Shown: positions 46,274 through 56,705 of the stretch, one piece after another
How the letters are laid out: every line of letters begins with the position of its first letter
Position numbering within the stretch: the stretch's first letter is position 1
From: Ryuthela nishihirai
Taxonomy: Eukaryota; Arthropoda; Arachnida; Araneae; Heptathelidae
Assembly: GCA_038380435.1 (NCBI GenBank)
Contig: JAWZYU010000009.1
Location: 63,269,901 to 63,333,900 of the forward strand
Reading direction: 5' to 3'
Length of the DNA: 64,000 nucleotides
Translations under genes and position numbers: made by a program
The notes under the pieces: model-generated
What the model saw: the letters and a program-made list of their open reading frames with translations, nothing else
The model's database searches: none
Told to the model about the DNA's origin: nothing

Positions 46274-47169
46274 TAAATGGATTATTAGATTTAGAAAGAT
46301 ATTTTAAAACATCTGAAATTTAACAGATGAGATTTTAGTGAGGAAAATCATTCAATATCAGGGGCGGAGGTGGCTCAGTCGGTAGCGCGCTAGGCTCGTA
46401 ATCTGTAGTTCCCAGGTTGGAGTCCCAGCTGGGTCAGCGTCGAGATTTATCTCCGCAAAATTCCCCGCCCTGCCCACGGTCAGTAGGGGACACCGATGGG
46501 CTTGGAAAGGCCGCCGTCCGTCGAATGGGACCTTATTCCGTGGCCGGTGTGCGGGAGAGCCATACCCTGTGCACGTTAAAGAATACGCTGGATGGCCTTG
46601 ACGGGAGGCTACCATCTGGCTCCCAACAGCTGTTCCAGTGGGTCTCCTCCCCCAACCTTCTCTGAGCCTTCGGGGTCCATGTGACCTGGCCATTTATCCC
46701 ATGGTGTGCAAAAAAGTGCCGCTCAGAGGTAAAACAACCCAACGTTAAAGAATACGCTGGATGGCATTGACGGGAGGCTACCATCTATCTCCCAACAGCT
46801 GTTCCAGTGGGTTTCCTCCCCCAACCTTCTCTGAGCCTTCGGGGTCCATGTGACCTGGCCATTTAGCCCATGGTTTTTTAGCCCATTTAGCCATGAGACA
46901 GATGGTAGCCTCCCGTCAAGGCCATCCAGCGTGTTCTTTAACGTGCACAGGGTAGGGCTCTCCCGCACACGGGGCCACGGCTTAACGTCCCATCCGACGG
47001 ACGGCGGCCTTTCCAAGCCCATCGGTGTCCCCTACTGACCGTGGGCAGGGCGGGGAATTTTGCGGAGATAAATCTCAACGCTGACCCAGCTGGGACTCGA
47101 ACCTGGGAACTACAGATTACGAGCCTGGCGCGCTACCGACTGAGCCACCCCCGCTCCCAAACAAATACG

Positions 47170-48166
47170 AAGGACTCGCTATAATTCATCAAATTATTGA
47201 TAGAAATATTCTTCTTAAGTATCGCGTTTCATTTTCAAAACTGAAAAATCAACCAGTACATCAAAATATATTACAAAAAAAGTTAATAGTGCTTTTACGG
47301 TCAGTCTTTCATGTTACTAATTTTGTTCGTTTTCCAAAAAAAATCTGCTCTTTCATTTGCAGTCTTTTGACTGTCCGTAAAAATACTCTAGTTTTTAGTT
47401 ATTAGAGATAAATTAGAAATTATTTATTGTTAGAGAGGTATTCAAAAAGTATTAGGATTCCTATTTTTGGAATCCCCATCAGTAGTTTTAATTTTCGTTG
47501 TTAGAGGATCTTATAGTTGGTAAATGTAAATATTCAAACGACTCTTTATAAAAAAAAAACATACGACTTCAATAAAATTCTGTGAATGAAATTTAAAAAG
47601 TTCCTGTCTCTAAGCGTACAAAACAGAATAAAGAAACCAAATCAATTACTGTCTAGCTTGTCAAATTAGTTTCCAAAGAAGATAGGTCGAAACTTTTTGA
47701 GAAACCCTATCAACCTTCCAAATTTATCTGACGTAATGATATATTCAATGGCAATTTCTCTCATAGCATTTTCTTTATTTACTTACTTTTGAATCATATA
47801 CACAGTGCCTGTCATAATGAGTGCATAATGAGTGCAACGTTTTGCAAAAACGACGAATCATTTCTTATTCCACTCTTTCAATTAATACATAAACGATTTA
47901 TTAAAAGTCGAATTATATGCCATTTCAAAGGAAATTTCGCTGAGGTTTTCCGAAAATTAGTAATCAAAATATTAAAAACAAGTTTAGAATGTGTGAACTA
48001 TTGATTTTTAACTTAATGAACATGCCGTATCAAACAAACACTAGAAAAGCAGTTTTTTTGTTAGGATTCGATATGATATATCTTTCAGTCAACAGAACAT
48101 TAGAATTCAGGAACCAGTGATAACTATTTTGTTACTGAATCTACAATCACTAATTAATATCTGCCT
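47170..48166. other. Nothing recognised
   Basis: AT-rich; a short direct repeat (ATAATGAGTGC twice, about 47814-47835) is the only structure noted. Confidence 0.4.
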
Positions 48167-48290
48167 CCTAGAAGTTATCCAGTCGGTCTCCTTCCCCCAA
48201 CGTTCTCTGAGCCATTGGAGTCCTTGTGACCTGACTATCCCATTATGTGTAAAATAACTGCCGCTCAGAAGAAAAATAACCCAACAATAA
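48167..48290 (+). repeat. SINE-A tail fragment
   Basis: CAGTCGGTCTCCTTCCCCCA through CTGCCGCTCAGAAG to AATAACCCAACAATAAC; only the last third of the SINE is present. Confidence 0.7.
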
Positions 48291-49204
48291 CAACATCGTT
48301 TAGTGCCATTAGTTCAAGCATTCTAATATTCTATTAGCTAAAAGATATGTCATTTCAATACCAATACGAAAACTGTGCTGGGCTTGTACTTGCTTAATAC
48401 AACATTTTGCTTATTATCTTCAGAACTAATATGCCGATTTTAAACCCTATAATCAGCATTGGTTTTATGGATTTGCGTAGCATTCCTTCAAAATGGTATA
48501 TCATTCAATCAATAAAAACAATTCAAGCATTCTATCGGTTAAAGCATATAGTATTTCAATCTTAATGAAAAACTGACCCTTGTGTCTGTTAAAATTGGAC
48601 TCATTAACTACACAACCAGACAATAAACCAATCCTCTTATAATTTCATTTAAAATACTATATAATTCAATTATTAATAAACTGTAGGTATACTAATTGAA
48701 AACAACGCAGTAAGCAAAAAAAAAAATACTTTTGTTAAGTAAACACAGTAGAAAGAGGGTTAAGGTTTTCTCTTTAAATGTTTCACCCAAAAATTCACTT
48801 TAAATGCAAGAAACAAAAACATTACATTAGGTTCAATTGCTTTATTTATCAACGGAAAAAAGATCAAGTAGCTATGATCCCAAATTCCCGGAGTTTGGTT
48901 AATTAACTTTCGTTTCTTCCAGGCAAAAAAGATCAAGCCCTAAAGACGCGAAATCTCAAGATTTTATTAAAATTTATCGCTCAATGGACAAAAAAATAGG
49001 AAACCAGAATACCAAATCTTTAAATTATATTTTATTCATTAATGGGCAAAAAAAATCAGCTAGAAGAACCCCATTAGGATATTTTTAATTAACAAACTGG
49101 ACCTACTAGCTACTTTATGCAAAGAATTCCGATCTAACCACCAATATGAATGTTGGTTTTCACAAACTAATAGATGTCAAAAGACAGGATGCATCAAAAG
49201 CAGT
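48291..49204. other. Nothing recognised
   Basis: AT-rich. Loosely repeated words containing GGGCAAAAAA or GGCAAAAAAGATCAAG occur at about 48850-49050. Confidence 0.4.
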
Positions 49205-49593
49205 GGGGCGGGGGTGGCTCAGTCGGTAGCGCGCCAGACTCGTAATCTGTAGTTCCCAGGTTCGAGTCCCAGCTGGGTCAGCGTTGAGATTTATCTCCGC
49301 AAAATTCCCCGCCCTGCCCACGGTCAGTAGGGGACACCGATGGGCTTGGAAAGGCCGCCGTCCGTCGGATGGGACGTTAAGCCGTGGCCCCGTGTGCGGA
49401 AGAGCCATAGCCTGTGCACGTTAAAGAACACGCTGGATGGCCTTGACGGGAGGCTACCATCTGTCTCCCAACAGCTGCTCCAGTGGGTCCCCTCCCCCAA
49501 CCTGCTCTGAGCCTTCGGGGTCCATGTGACCTGGCCATTTAGCCCATGGTGTGCAAAAAAGTGCCGCTCAGAGGTAAAACAACCCAACCCAAC
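49205..49593 (+). mobile_element. SINE A, full length, reference copy
   Basis: The tRNA-like head has A box TGGCTCAGTCGG (49215-49226) and B box GGTTCGAGTCC (49259-49269), the internal pol III promoter. The anticodon-like loop CTCGTAA on a CAGA/TCTG stem gives CGT, pointing to a tRNA-Thr ancestor. The tRNA-unrelated body includes GGGACGTTAAGCC and GCACGTTAAAGAACACG, and the 3' end is AACAACCCAACCC. Imperfect duplication GCATCAAAAGCAG / GCATCAAAGCAG flanks it. Confidence 0.93.
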
Positions 49594-49747
49594 GCATCAA
49601 AGCAGCGAAAATATCAATGCAATGCATTTTAGATTAAAAAAAAGAGTAAGCTTCAAATTCCAAGAGTGGCGCATTATAGATCATACCTTATCACGTTCTA
49701 TAGAATGGCGTAACTACAGTGTGAGAGCGATCCTTTGCGTCAAGGTT

Positions 49748-50085
49748 ATTGGGTTGCTTTACCTCTGAGCGGCACTGTTTTGCACACAATGGGCTAAATG
49801 ACCAGGTCATAAAGACTCTAAGGACTCAAAGAAGGTTGAAGGTATGGAACCCACCGAACAACTGTTAGGAGATAGACGGTAGGTTCCCGTTAAGGTCATC
49901 CAACGTGTTATTTAAAGTGCACAGTGTAAATCTCCAGCACACGGAACAACGGTTTAACGTCCCATCCCATGGACGATGGTCTTTCCAAGTCCATCGATGT
50001 CTCCTATACTGACTGAAGGCAGGATGGGTAGTTTTGCGGAGATAAATTTCAACGCTGGCCCAGGCGGGACTTGAACATTCTTTAC
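49748..50085 (-). mobile_element. SINE A, older, head truncated
   Basis: Tail GGGTTGCTTTACCTCTGAGC at left, then the body in order, with GCAGGATGGGTAGTTTTGCGG and CCCAGGCGGGACTTGAAC at the right. It stops before the anticodon region. Divergence is moderate. Confidence 0.8.
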
Positions 50086-50568
50086 GTGGGGTGACAATAT
50101 TACAAGTCCTAAAATATATTACAAATTCCAAAAGCTATAAGACTCCTCTTCAAATCTCACATAAACCATCAAATGTTTAATCGTATAATGATATTTCAAT
50201 TGTATTGTCCTCTTTATGCCGCCTCCATCCATACGTCAATCTTTTGCGTTGTTGTAAGCCAGTTCTTATTCCTTACCGAAACTTTTGTCATTTGAAGAAG
50301 GAGTTCTTCTGGCGGAACATGTATCTCGTAGTGAATATTAATACACTGAGAAAGTAAAAAATTGCGAGATTGCATCATAGTTTTTTTTTTAATGTTTCTA
50401 AATATTTTGGAATATTTAATGTACGTTGTAACTTTTGAGACACTCTGTATTGATATCAATGGCAACTTCACATGCATTGGAAGCATCTGGTTCTCTTGAT
50501 ATTGGAAGTTCCGATAATTACGACCATGATCACAAATTAGATATAAATATATAAAAAAATAAATTAAA

Positions 50569-50700
50569 AATAAATACCCCCTCGAGAAGGTGCTTGCCAC
50601 AGAGGTCTGACGGGAGCCTGTCAGTTTATACGCCACAATAGAAGGTCTGAGAGGATGGCGAGACCTCTGCAAAAAAACATCACATCCGTCCGTGCTTTAT
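50569..50700 (-). mobile_element. SINE B fragment
   Basis: Minus-strand family-B body (CTTGCCACAGAGGTCTGACG, CAGTTTATACGCCACAATAG, GCAAAAAAACATCACATCC). The tRNA-like head is missing. Confidence 0.75.
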
Positions 50701-51528
50701 ATCCCATTATTTCTGACTACAAATATTTGGTGATTATTTTTTATTCTTGTCAAAATTTGATTAAATCGTTTTCAAATGCATATAGTGCACTCTTTGTCCT
50801 CTTTAACCTCTTATCGCGAATTTCATTTTCTGCGCAGCAGACAAAAGAAATGGAAACATTCTCCCAAGAAAATAAATTGTTAGCCAACAACTGCTTCAGA
50901 GTCAGTAATTCTCCAGATCGGTTTTGCGGAAAAGAACCTTTGCAAGAACGATTGATTGCCGCAACCTAGCCAGAAAAGGCGGAATTGGAAGAGGATTACT
51001 GTCCTGACTTGATTAGCGTCATTCAATAGCATCAGTAATGGCTCTATGCAGGGAAGGAAATGCCTATGTGGAAATACCAGTGGGCAACATAAGTAGAGCA
51101 AAGTCTACTTGACATCACCTTTGTAAGAATGTTTCGTGTGTGTGAAGCTTAAAACAGCTATTTGTTCGTTCTTTGTTTCGTGAAAAAAGTTGGAAAAATA
51201 ATTCCAAAATCTACTGCATTACCAAATGTACTGGAACACTTTCGTGTTAGATGGGAGAAAAGTCACATTCAAAGCTTCGTAACTTTGAAAATAAGCTTTC
51301 CCTGGTAAAATGCCACTGGAGAGGGATTGGAGATTTCATTCAGATCTCCCGAAATCTCGATTTTCAACAATATTCTTTGAGATTTTAGAGTTATTGAAAT
51401 TGTGGCTTGAAATTTTGGGCTACAATGGGCATATATAGAAGTCGTATATCTGCCTTGCTACTTAATATGCGGTTCTTGTAGTGGCCATTTATTTGTATTG
51501 AAATAATTTTTTTTCGTGTGTGATATCA
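50701..51528. other. No gene; unique segment at about 50820-51115
   Basis: The part around 50820-51115 has fewer AT runs than its surroundings and no repeats, with a possible conserved non-coding look (CATTCAATAGCATCAGTAATGG). Its open frames are not recognisable. Confidence 0.25.
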
Positions 51529-51655
51529 TTAGGAAGGAAGGAATATCACTACAGTGAATAATCATTTGTAGTAACTGGGCCTGTGCAAAAATTTTCTCCC
51601 ACTTACATAATTACTACTAATGTTTATCACTATAGTTACATTCCTTCCTACGGAA
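51529..51655. repeat. Imperfect hairpin, about 45-bp arms
   Basis: AGGAAGGAAGGAATATCACT through TTTGTAGTAACTGGG pairs with CCCACTTACATAATTACTAC through CATTCCTTCCTACGG read backwards. Probably a small foldback element. Confidence 0.65.
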
Positions 51656-51847
51656 TTGTTTTACCAGCCTACGGCGAAGAGGTTAATTCCATCCAGAATT
51701 TCGAGACTGTGCATCTGAATAATCCAAGGTAAAATATCACTTGATATGTGCTTATAAAAGTTGGTTCTCATCGGTATCAATAGCAATATATTCCGACACT
51801 TAGAATCATAAGTTAAAGCTTCACAGCACAACCATCAAAACCTTTCT

Positions 51848-51944
51848 TAGACAAGTGTGAATTGCCTTAGCTGAAATGGAAGAGCAACTGCCGCGTAACC
51901 AGGAGTCCTGGAGGCAGAAGGGCAGATTTTATCACACTTGTCTA
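51848..51944. mobile_element. Small tRNA-like sequence between 13-bp inverted repeats
   Basis: TAGACAAGTGTGA (51848-51860) and its exact complement (51932-51944) enclose GCTGAAATGGAAGAGCAACT and CAGGAGTCCTGG, which resemble the D and T sides of a tRNA, but the TTCGA B box is lost. Possibly a degraded SINE inside a MITE. Confidence 0.5.
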
Positions 51945-53129
51945 GTTCATATCTTTCAAATTTGAATCACACCAATTATTACAGTTTACATTATGTATTT
52001 TAATTGCATTAATATGTGTCTTCTCCAGCAGAAAATACAGCAACATTAATGATCAGTTACCACTGAGCATTGATGCTTCTTTATTTCTAAAATGTAACAC
52101 TGTGTATACAGGTGCTGGACAGAAAACTGTAATCAATTCCATGTTCTATCAATGTAGAATCAAATTCTGATCTTTTTAGTCTCTTAAACTGAATATTTAT
52201 ACAAAAAGTTTATTGAACATAAAAAATAGCCACCAAATGTAATTTCCGAATTCCAATCATATTCCTTTAATTTTTAACTTATATATACATAAATATTTAA
52301 CATATCATGAAGTTTCAATATTTAGCAACAATGCTCGTATAAGAATTTACTGCAAAAGTCAGTAAGGACTTTAATAATTATTATTTCAAGTCATTCAATA
52401 AATTAAGTGTACATTTTTAAGGTTTACGTAAGTAATTCTTTTAATATTTGTCAATTTTTTATAAAATTTCTTAAGATTTTCATTGTTGCCGTTAAATATT
52501 CCAGCTTCCTTAAATCATTAATACCGAATGAATATTACTAAAAAAATCTATATTTATATAAATATTAATGCGACGTTCAATTTATCTTCAGTCAAAAATC
52601 TCTGCAAGAAAGATCGTGGAGAAATTCACGGAAATTCGAATTTCATTCTTCTTTGACATAATATGAAGGTCTTGACATTTTTCTCTTTAGTGCCTGTAAT
52701 TTGCTTCAACAAAGATGCGATAAAAGCATATATAAATTATTTATTTTTTGTAGTTTTTAACAGTTTAGGATATAATACTGCTTTTAGATATTTTAAAAAC
52801 TGAACTCTGCCGAATTGGAACGTTTCAATGTATCGAATTTTCAGATAATTCGATAATACCTAAACAAGCGGTATATGCCACCTATACGATTTTTATTGAT
52901 AAATGGAAATTACTTAGTAATAGGTCGAAAAACATTGCTTTGTTTCATACATAAGAGTGGTGATGAGACGAAAGTTAATAATCATTGGCCTATTTTAATA
53001 CATTTCGTAAAAATATTTTATGCTAGACGAAAGGATATTTCAACTAAATGTAATATTACTAACAACACTCATCATAAAACGCAGAAAAAAAATCAGATAT
53101 CAAAACTCAACAAATATTTCGCGGTAAAC
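51945..53129. other. Mostly nothing; one Tc1-like end at 52109
   Basis: TACAGGTGCTGGACAGAAAA at about 52109-52128, followed by CAATTCCATGTTCTATCAAT, resembles the left end of the foldback at 24149. I did not find the matching right end. The remainder is AT-rich without motifs. Confidence 0.4.
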
Positions 53130-53205
53130 ATTAGTTTAGTGCATGAGTAGGACTCGAACCCACGTCTCCCACGTGTTCTAGACTACTAAACTATCACCAG
53201 CTATG
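53130..53205 (-). mobile_element. tRNA-like SINE fragment (family C)
   Basis: Read on the minus strand: GGTGATAGTTTAGTAGTC, then GACGTGGGTTCGAGTCCTAC, then CATGCACTAAACTAATG. B box intact. Start and end match the fragment at 36748-36822, so both belong to a third tRNA-derived family. Confidence 0.45.
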
Positions 53206-53427
53206 TAATAATATGCTGAATTTTTTTGCTGTAAAATTTTCAAGTGCTTCTTGTCAACTGGACATTTCCTGTGATATTTTATTACTGAATTATTTATATA
53301 ACACTATGAGCGAGAGTGACAAATATTACTTCCATCACTTAAGGCATCATCGTTGCCCGATTCCCGACATAGATGGTGCCAGTGGAGAATCAATAAAATA
53401 TGTGGGAATACATATACCGCATTTCTT

Positions 53428-54967
53428 CGATTGTAAGACACCACCGATTGTAAGACGCACCTTAATTTCAGTACCATCAATAGAAAAAAAAAGTTTGATT
53501 CTAAGAAAAACAAAATAAATAAAATAAAAAGCTGAAATATATCTGAAAAATATTTTAATTATAATAGAATTCAATTTACTAACAACAATAGTACCTATTT
53601 ATCAGTAGGTATGTTATTCATCACTTCCTTCTGAATCAATATCAGAGTCTGATTCTTCTGAGCCGTCGATATCTGCATCTGAATCAATAGCAGAGTCTAG
53701 TTCACAATCAGAATCTGATTCTTCTGAGCCGTCTATATCTTCATTATCCCATAATATATATCGCCTTATGACCCATCGAGAACGTTGGTAATGCAACATT
53801 TTTTAAATGAATGCTGCACTATTCTTTCTGGGATTAGCTTCCAAGCTGTTCTGCCAATTTTGATGCCGGCGCTTTCTTAATTTTTTCGGAAGATGTCAGC
53901 GAAAGGTTGTCAGTCAATAGCCAGATTTCATATTACTTTCTGAAGTAATCCTTCAATGGTTTGTTGACTGAACTCAACAAACCATTGAAGTTCATTGAAC
54001 AACCATTGAAGTTCAACAACTGCAGTCACTCAACAAACCATTGAAGTAATCCTTCAATGGTTTGTTGAGTGACTGCAGTTGGCTAGTCATGCCACCAGGA
54101 ATCACAACCTGTCGCTGACAAAACAACTTTTTTTGTTGATATTACGTTCATAGCTTTACCACGTTTTTGACGATTTTTTTTTTAACCTGTTCGGACAAAT
54201 GTCCACAAATGCATCAAGTACTAGCATGCTTAGGTGGGTTATGAAGACTTCCAGGACGTCTATTCCACACAACATTTAGCCAGTCTTCCATAAGCTCTGT
54301 CGTCATCCATCCATTATTTCGTGCATGCACAATAACATCTTTGGGGAAAATTTCATTCTTCGATATGGTTTTTCGATTTAAAATTAAATATGGTGGCAAC
54401 TTTCAATCATAGCGGTGATGCATAGCATCACAGTGATACGCTGCTATTCCTAGCCCGTGCTTTTCATATTGATTCCTTTAGCACCTTTAACGTTCACGGC
54501 CTAATTTCGAGGCATATCGAAGAAGACCGGGGTTTCATCAGCATTTCCAATTTGACTAAACTCATAGTTTCTTTCTTTCCTTAATTTGACAAATATCGCT
54601 GAAAGTTAATCAGCTTCTGTTGAAAGTCTGCGGGAATTTTTGACAGATATATTCGGGGCCTTAACGATAACCGGCTACGAAGCAGGAGTCTGCCGTACCA
54701 GCCACGAATGCCTTTAAAAATTATATCCTCTATTCCGAGGATTTGACAATTTCTCTAGCAATTTCACCCATGCCACTTTATTCTCCAATGTAATTGGGGA
54801 ATGCGATAACGGTCAAACCTGGAGGCGGGGTTTCCGCGTAAAAACAAAACGTGTGGTGCCGAGTGCAAAGCGCGAGAAAATTCGAAAAAAAATAAAAAAC
54901 TGCGATTCTAAGACGCACTTCCTTTTTAGAGATGTTTATATGGGAAAAAAATGCGTCTTAGAATCGA
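53428..54967 (-). pseudogene. pogo-type transposon, dead
   Basis: The ends carry CGATTGTAAGACGCACC (left) and, inverted, CGATTCTAAGACGCA (right), a terminal motif of pogo/Tigger-like elements. Minus-strand transposase pieces in order: NADETPVFFDMPRN (about 54545-54500), PPYLILNRKTISKNEIFPKD and NNGWMTTELMEDWLNVVW (about 54400-54270), RPGSLHN, and finally an acidic Ser/Asp/Glu-rich tail near 53790-53620 (GSEESDSD repeats). Stops and frameshifts interrupt it, and part of the catalytic region is replaced by a palindromic rearrangement at 53940-54080. About 1.5 kb long; the N-terminal DNA-binding domain is not evident. Confidence 0.8.
53940..54080. repeat. Palindromic rearrangement inside the pogo relic
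   Basis: The segment GAAGTAATCCTTCAATGGTT occurs twice directly (near 53942 and 54045), and its complement CAACAAACCATTGAAG occurs between them several times. GTGACTGCAGTTG at the right is mirrored by CAACTGCAGTCAC in the middle. It appears to be made from one piece of transposase sequence copied in both orientations. Confidence 0.75.
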
Positions 54968-55416
54968 ATTTCCTGAAGAAACGGTTACTCTCTGATGTTC
55001 TAGTGGTTTATCACAGCCGATCTGACCGGAAATTTCAGTTATTCTATGTTAATTTCAGAATTCATATGTCAAATTTTTTAGATCAAAATGATACATTTAT
55101 TATAGCTTCTATTTTAATACATATTTTTTAAATAAACTGTACAGTTTTTATATTTCAATATTGAACTTTCGGAATAAGAGTTTATTTGTTGGTATTACGT
55201 TCATAGCTATGCAAATGCAATGTAGCACAGATACGTAAAATAAATAAAAATTTTATGGGAGAAAATAAATATTTTTAACAACTCATAACTCTGTGGAGAA
55301 CAGCTCCTTGAGATTTTTTTTTGTTCAAATCCACGTTGACCTAGGGCCCGTTAAGTGGAAGTTACTGTACTTTTCGTTTTTTCAATAAAATAAAATTAGC
55401 ACTAAAATTGCAAGTA
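54968..55416. other. Nothing recognised
   Basis: AT-rich spacer between the two pogo/Tigger relics. The phrase TTTGTTGGTATTACGTTCATAGCT (55187-55210) echoes one at about 54132-54156 inside the pogo relic. Confidence 0.4.
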
Positions 55417-56705
55417 CAGTAATTCCCCGCTTTGTGGCGTTTCGCTTTACGATGATCCGCTCTTACAACGATTCTCAATTATGACCAATGCTCATTTATA
55501 CCAGACGGAATCGGTCATACGACTATTTTAGCGACATGACTTTGCCATGAATGAACCAAAGCTTCAAAAAGCGGGCCAAATAGAATTAAAAAATTCTGGA
55601 AAGGCTTCACAATCTTGGATGGAATCAAAACTATCACAGATATATAGAATGAAGCAAAAGAATTGCACTTAAAGGTGTATGGAAACAGTTGTGTTAAAGA
55701 TTTATGATGATTTTGAAAGATTTCAAAATCATATTCAGGAAGTTAATGCAAATATTTTAGACATGTCAAAGCAGTTACCATAGTTGTACAAGAAGTCGAG
55801 TCTGAAGATGTTACTGACCTGCTTGAATCTCATTCCCAGTCCCTAACTAACGAAGATTTTCTTTAACTTGAAGAACGCAGGAGGATGAAAAGCAGTCCGA
55901 CCCTGAAGATATATTGAGCCCTGAACCTAAATAAATAAGTGACAAAGAACTTTCCGAAGCTTTCAGACATTTAGCAATTGCCATGTCTATTTTTGAAAAG
56001 GTGGATCCCAATTTGGAAAGAAGCTCCAAATGAAATTCTGGCAATTTAGATTAATATGCCTGTTATAGAGAAATGTACAGAGAAAAGACGATCTACCATT
56101 CAAACTTCTTAGATAGATATTCCATAAATCTCAATCCTCTCAAATCCTATCTCAACATTCATCATCCACTCATCGCCCTAGTCAATCATCAACTACTACA
56201 AGAAATCCGTTCAAATCTCCAGCAAGAAAGCGTTTAGCATTAGATGAAGACCTAGATGATCCAGAAGTTGTGCCATACTCTTCATCTTTCCTTCAATAAT
56301 TTTTTGTTTCTTAATTTTACATTCGCCAATAAAACAATAAAATAAAAAAAAATAAAATAAATACCCTCTCAAGCAGCTGCTTGCCACAGAGGTCTGACAG
56401 GAGCCTGTCAGTTTATATGCCATAGTAGAAGGTCTGAGAGGATGGCAGGACCTCAGCAGAAAAACGACACATACAGCCATGCCTTACCCGGGGCTTGAAC
56501 CCAGGTCCCTTAGGAAAAGCAAAAGAACAATAGATTGAAGGTAAGTAAAGTAAGTGTTAATTTGAATTGCAAATGCTTCATTTACATCAGTTATGCACAT
56601 ATATGATTGCTTAAAAATGTTATATACAAGTTTAAAAAAAAAGCAATGATTTGGTATACGACGGTGGTTTGGAACCTAACGTGTCGTATGACCGGGGTAC
56701 CCGTG
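55417..56705 (+). pseudogene. Tigger-like transposon, dead, carrying a SINE B
   Basis: The left end after TA reads CAGTAATTCCCCGC and the right end, inverted, CACGGGTACCCCGG, with TA on both outer sides (55415-55416, 56706-56707). The plus strand holds the decayed C-terminus of a Tigger transposase. In several frames I read HSQSLTNEDF, LEERR, SDKELSEAFRHLAIAMSIFE and KVDPNLERS (about 55830-56020), then LDRYSINLN. The catalytic core is absent or unreadable. A SINE B in opposite orientation lies at 56352-56512. Confidence 0.7.
56352..56512 (-). mobile_element. SINE B inside the Tigger relic
   Basis: The A-rich tail side (AATAAAATAAATACCCTCTC) is at the left, then CAAGCAGCTGCTTGCCACAG, CAGTTTATATGCCATAGTAG and the B box region CCCGGGGCTTGAACCC. 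It ends at AGGTCCCTTAGG; the A-box part is missing. Confidence 0.85.

Larger units (their letters stand above)
44358..46348. other. Flank segment between the S2 parts
   Basis: AT-rich, no gene recognised. It contains one 5'-truncated SINE A (45501-45855) and a hairpin (46208-46273). In the permutation model this is genomic DNA from beside the original S2 site. Confidence 0.5.
43449..46894 (+). mobile_element. Insert: circular permutation of a seven-tailed SINE A (S2) and its flank
   Basis: The insert starts in the tail of a plus-strand SINE (ATGGTGTGC at 43449) and runs through five further 169-bp tails starting GTTAAAG at 43492, 43661, 43830, 43999 and 44168. These end at 44344, followed by CATTCAATATCAG (44345-44357). 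About 2 kb of flank follow, then the same 13 bp again (46349-46361), then a SINE head and first tail (46362-46743), and a second tail cut at ATGG (46870-46873). The two S2 parts fit together with a 4-bp overlap to about 1404 bp, as expected for a 389-bp SINE plus six extra 169-bp tails. The last 21 bp (46874-46894) are filler that echoes nearby sequence. The order tail-duplication-flank-duplication-head is what a circle opened inside the SINE would give. Confidence 0.75.
43154..47157 (-). mobile_element. SINE A with two tails (S1), split by a 3.4-kb insert
   Basis: The left part 43154-43448 holds two tail units (the outer 43157-43326 complete). The right part 46895-47157 holds the rest of the first tail and the head. 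A perfect 12-bp duplication CAAACAAATACG flanks the whole (43142-43153, 47158-47169), so both parts come from one insertion. The parts rejoin exactly, except that GA is present on both sides. Together they give 558 bp, equal to a 389-bp SINE plus one extra 169-bp tail. Tail units join as CCCAAC-GTTAAAG. Confidence 0.85.

Noticed and set aside
50214..50672. Minus-strand open frame of 152 codons
   Set aside because: Its first part is SINE-B sequence and the rest has no motif; chance frame.
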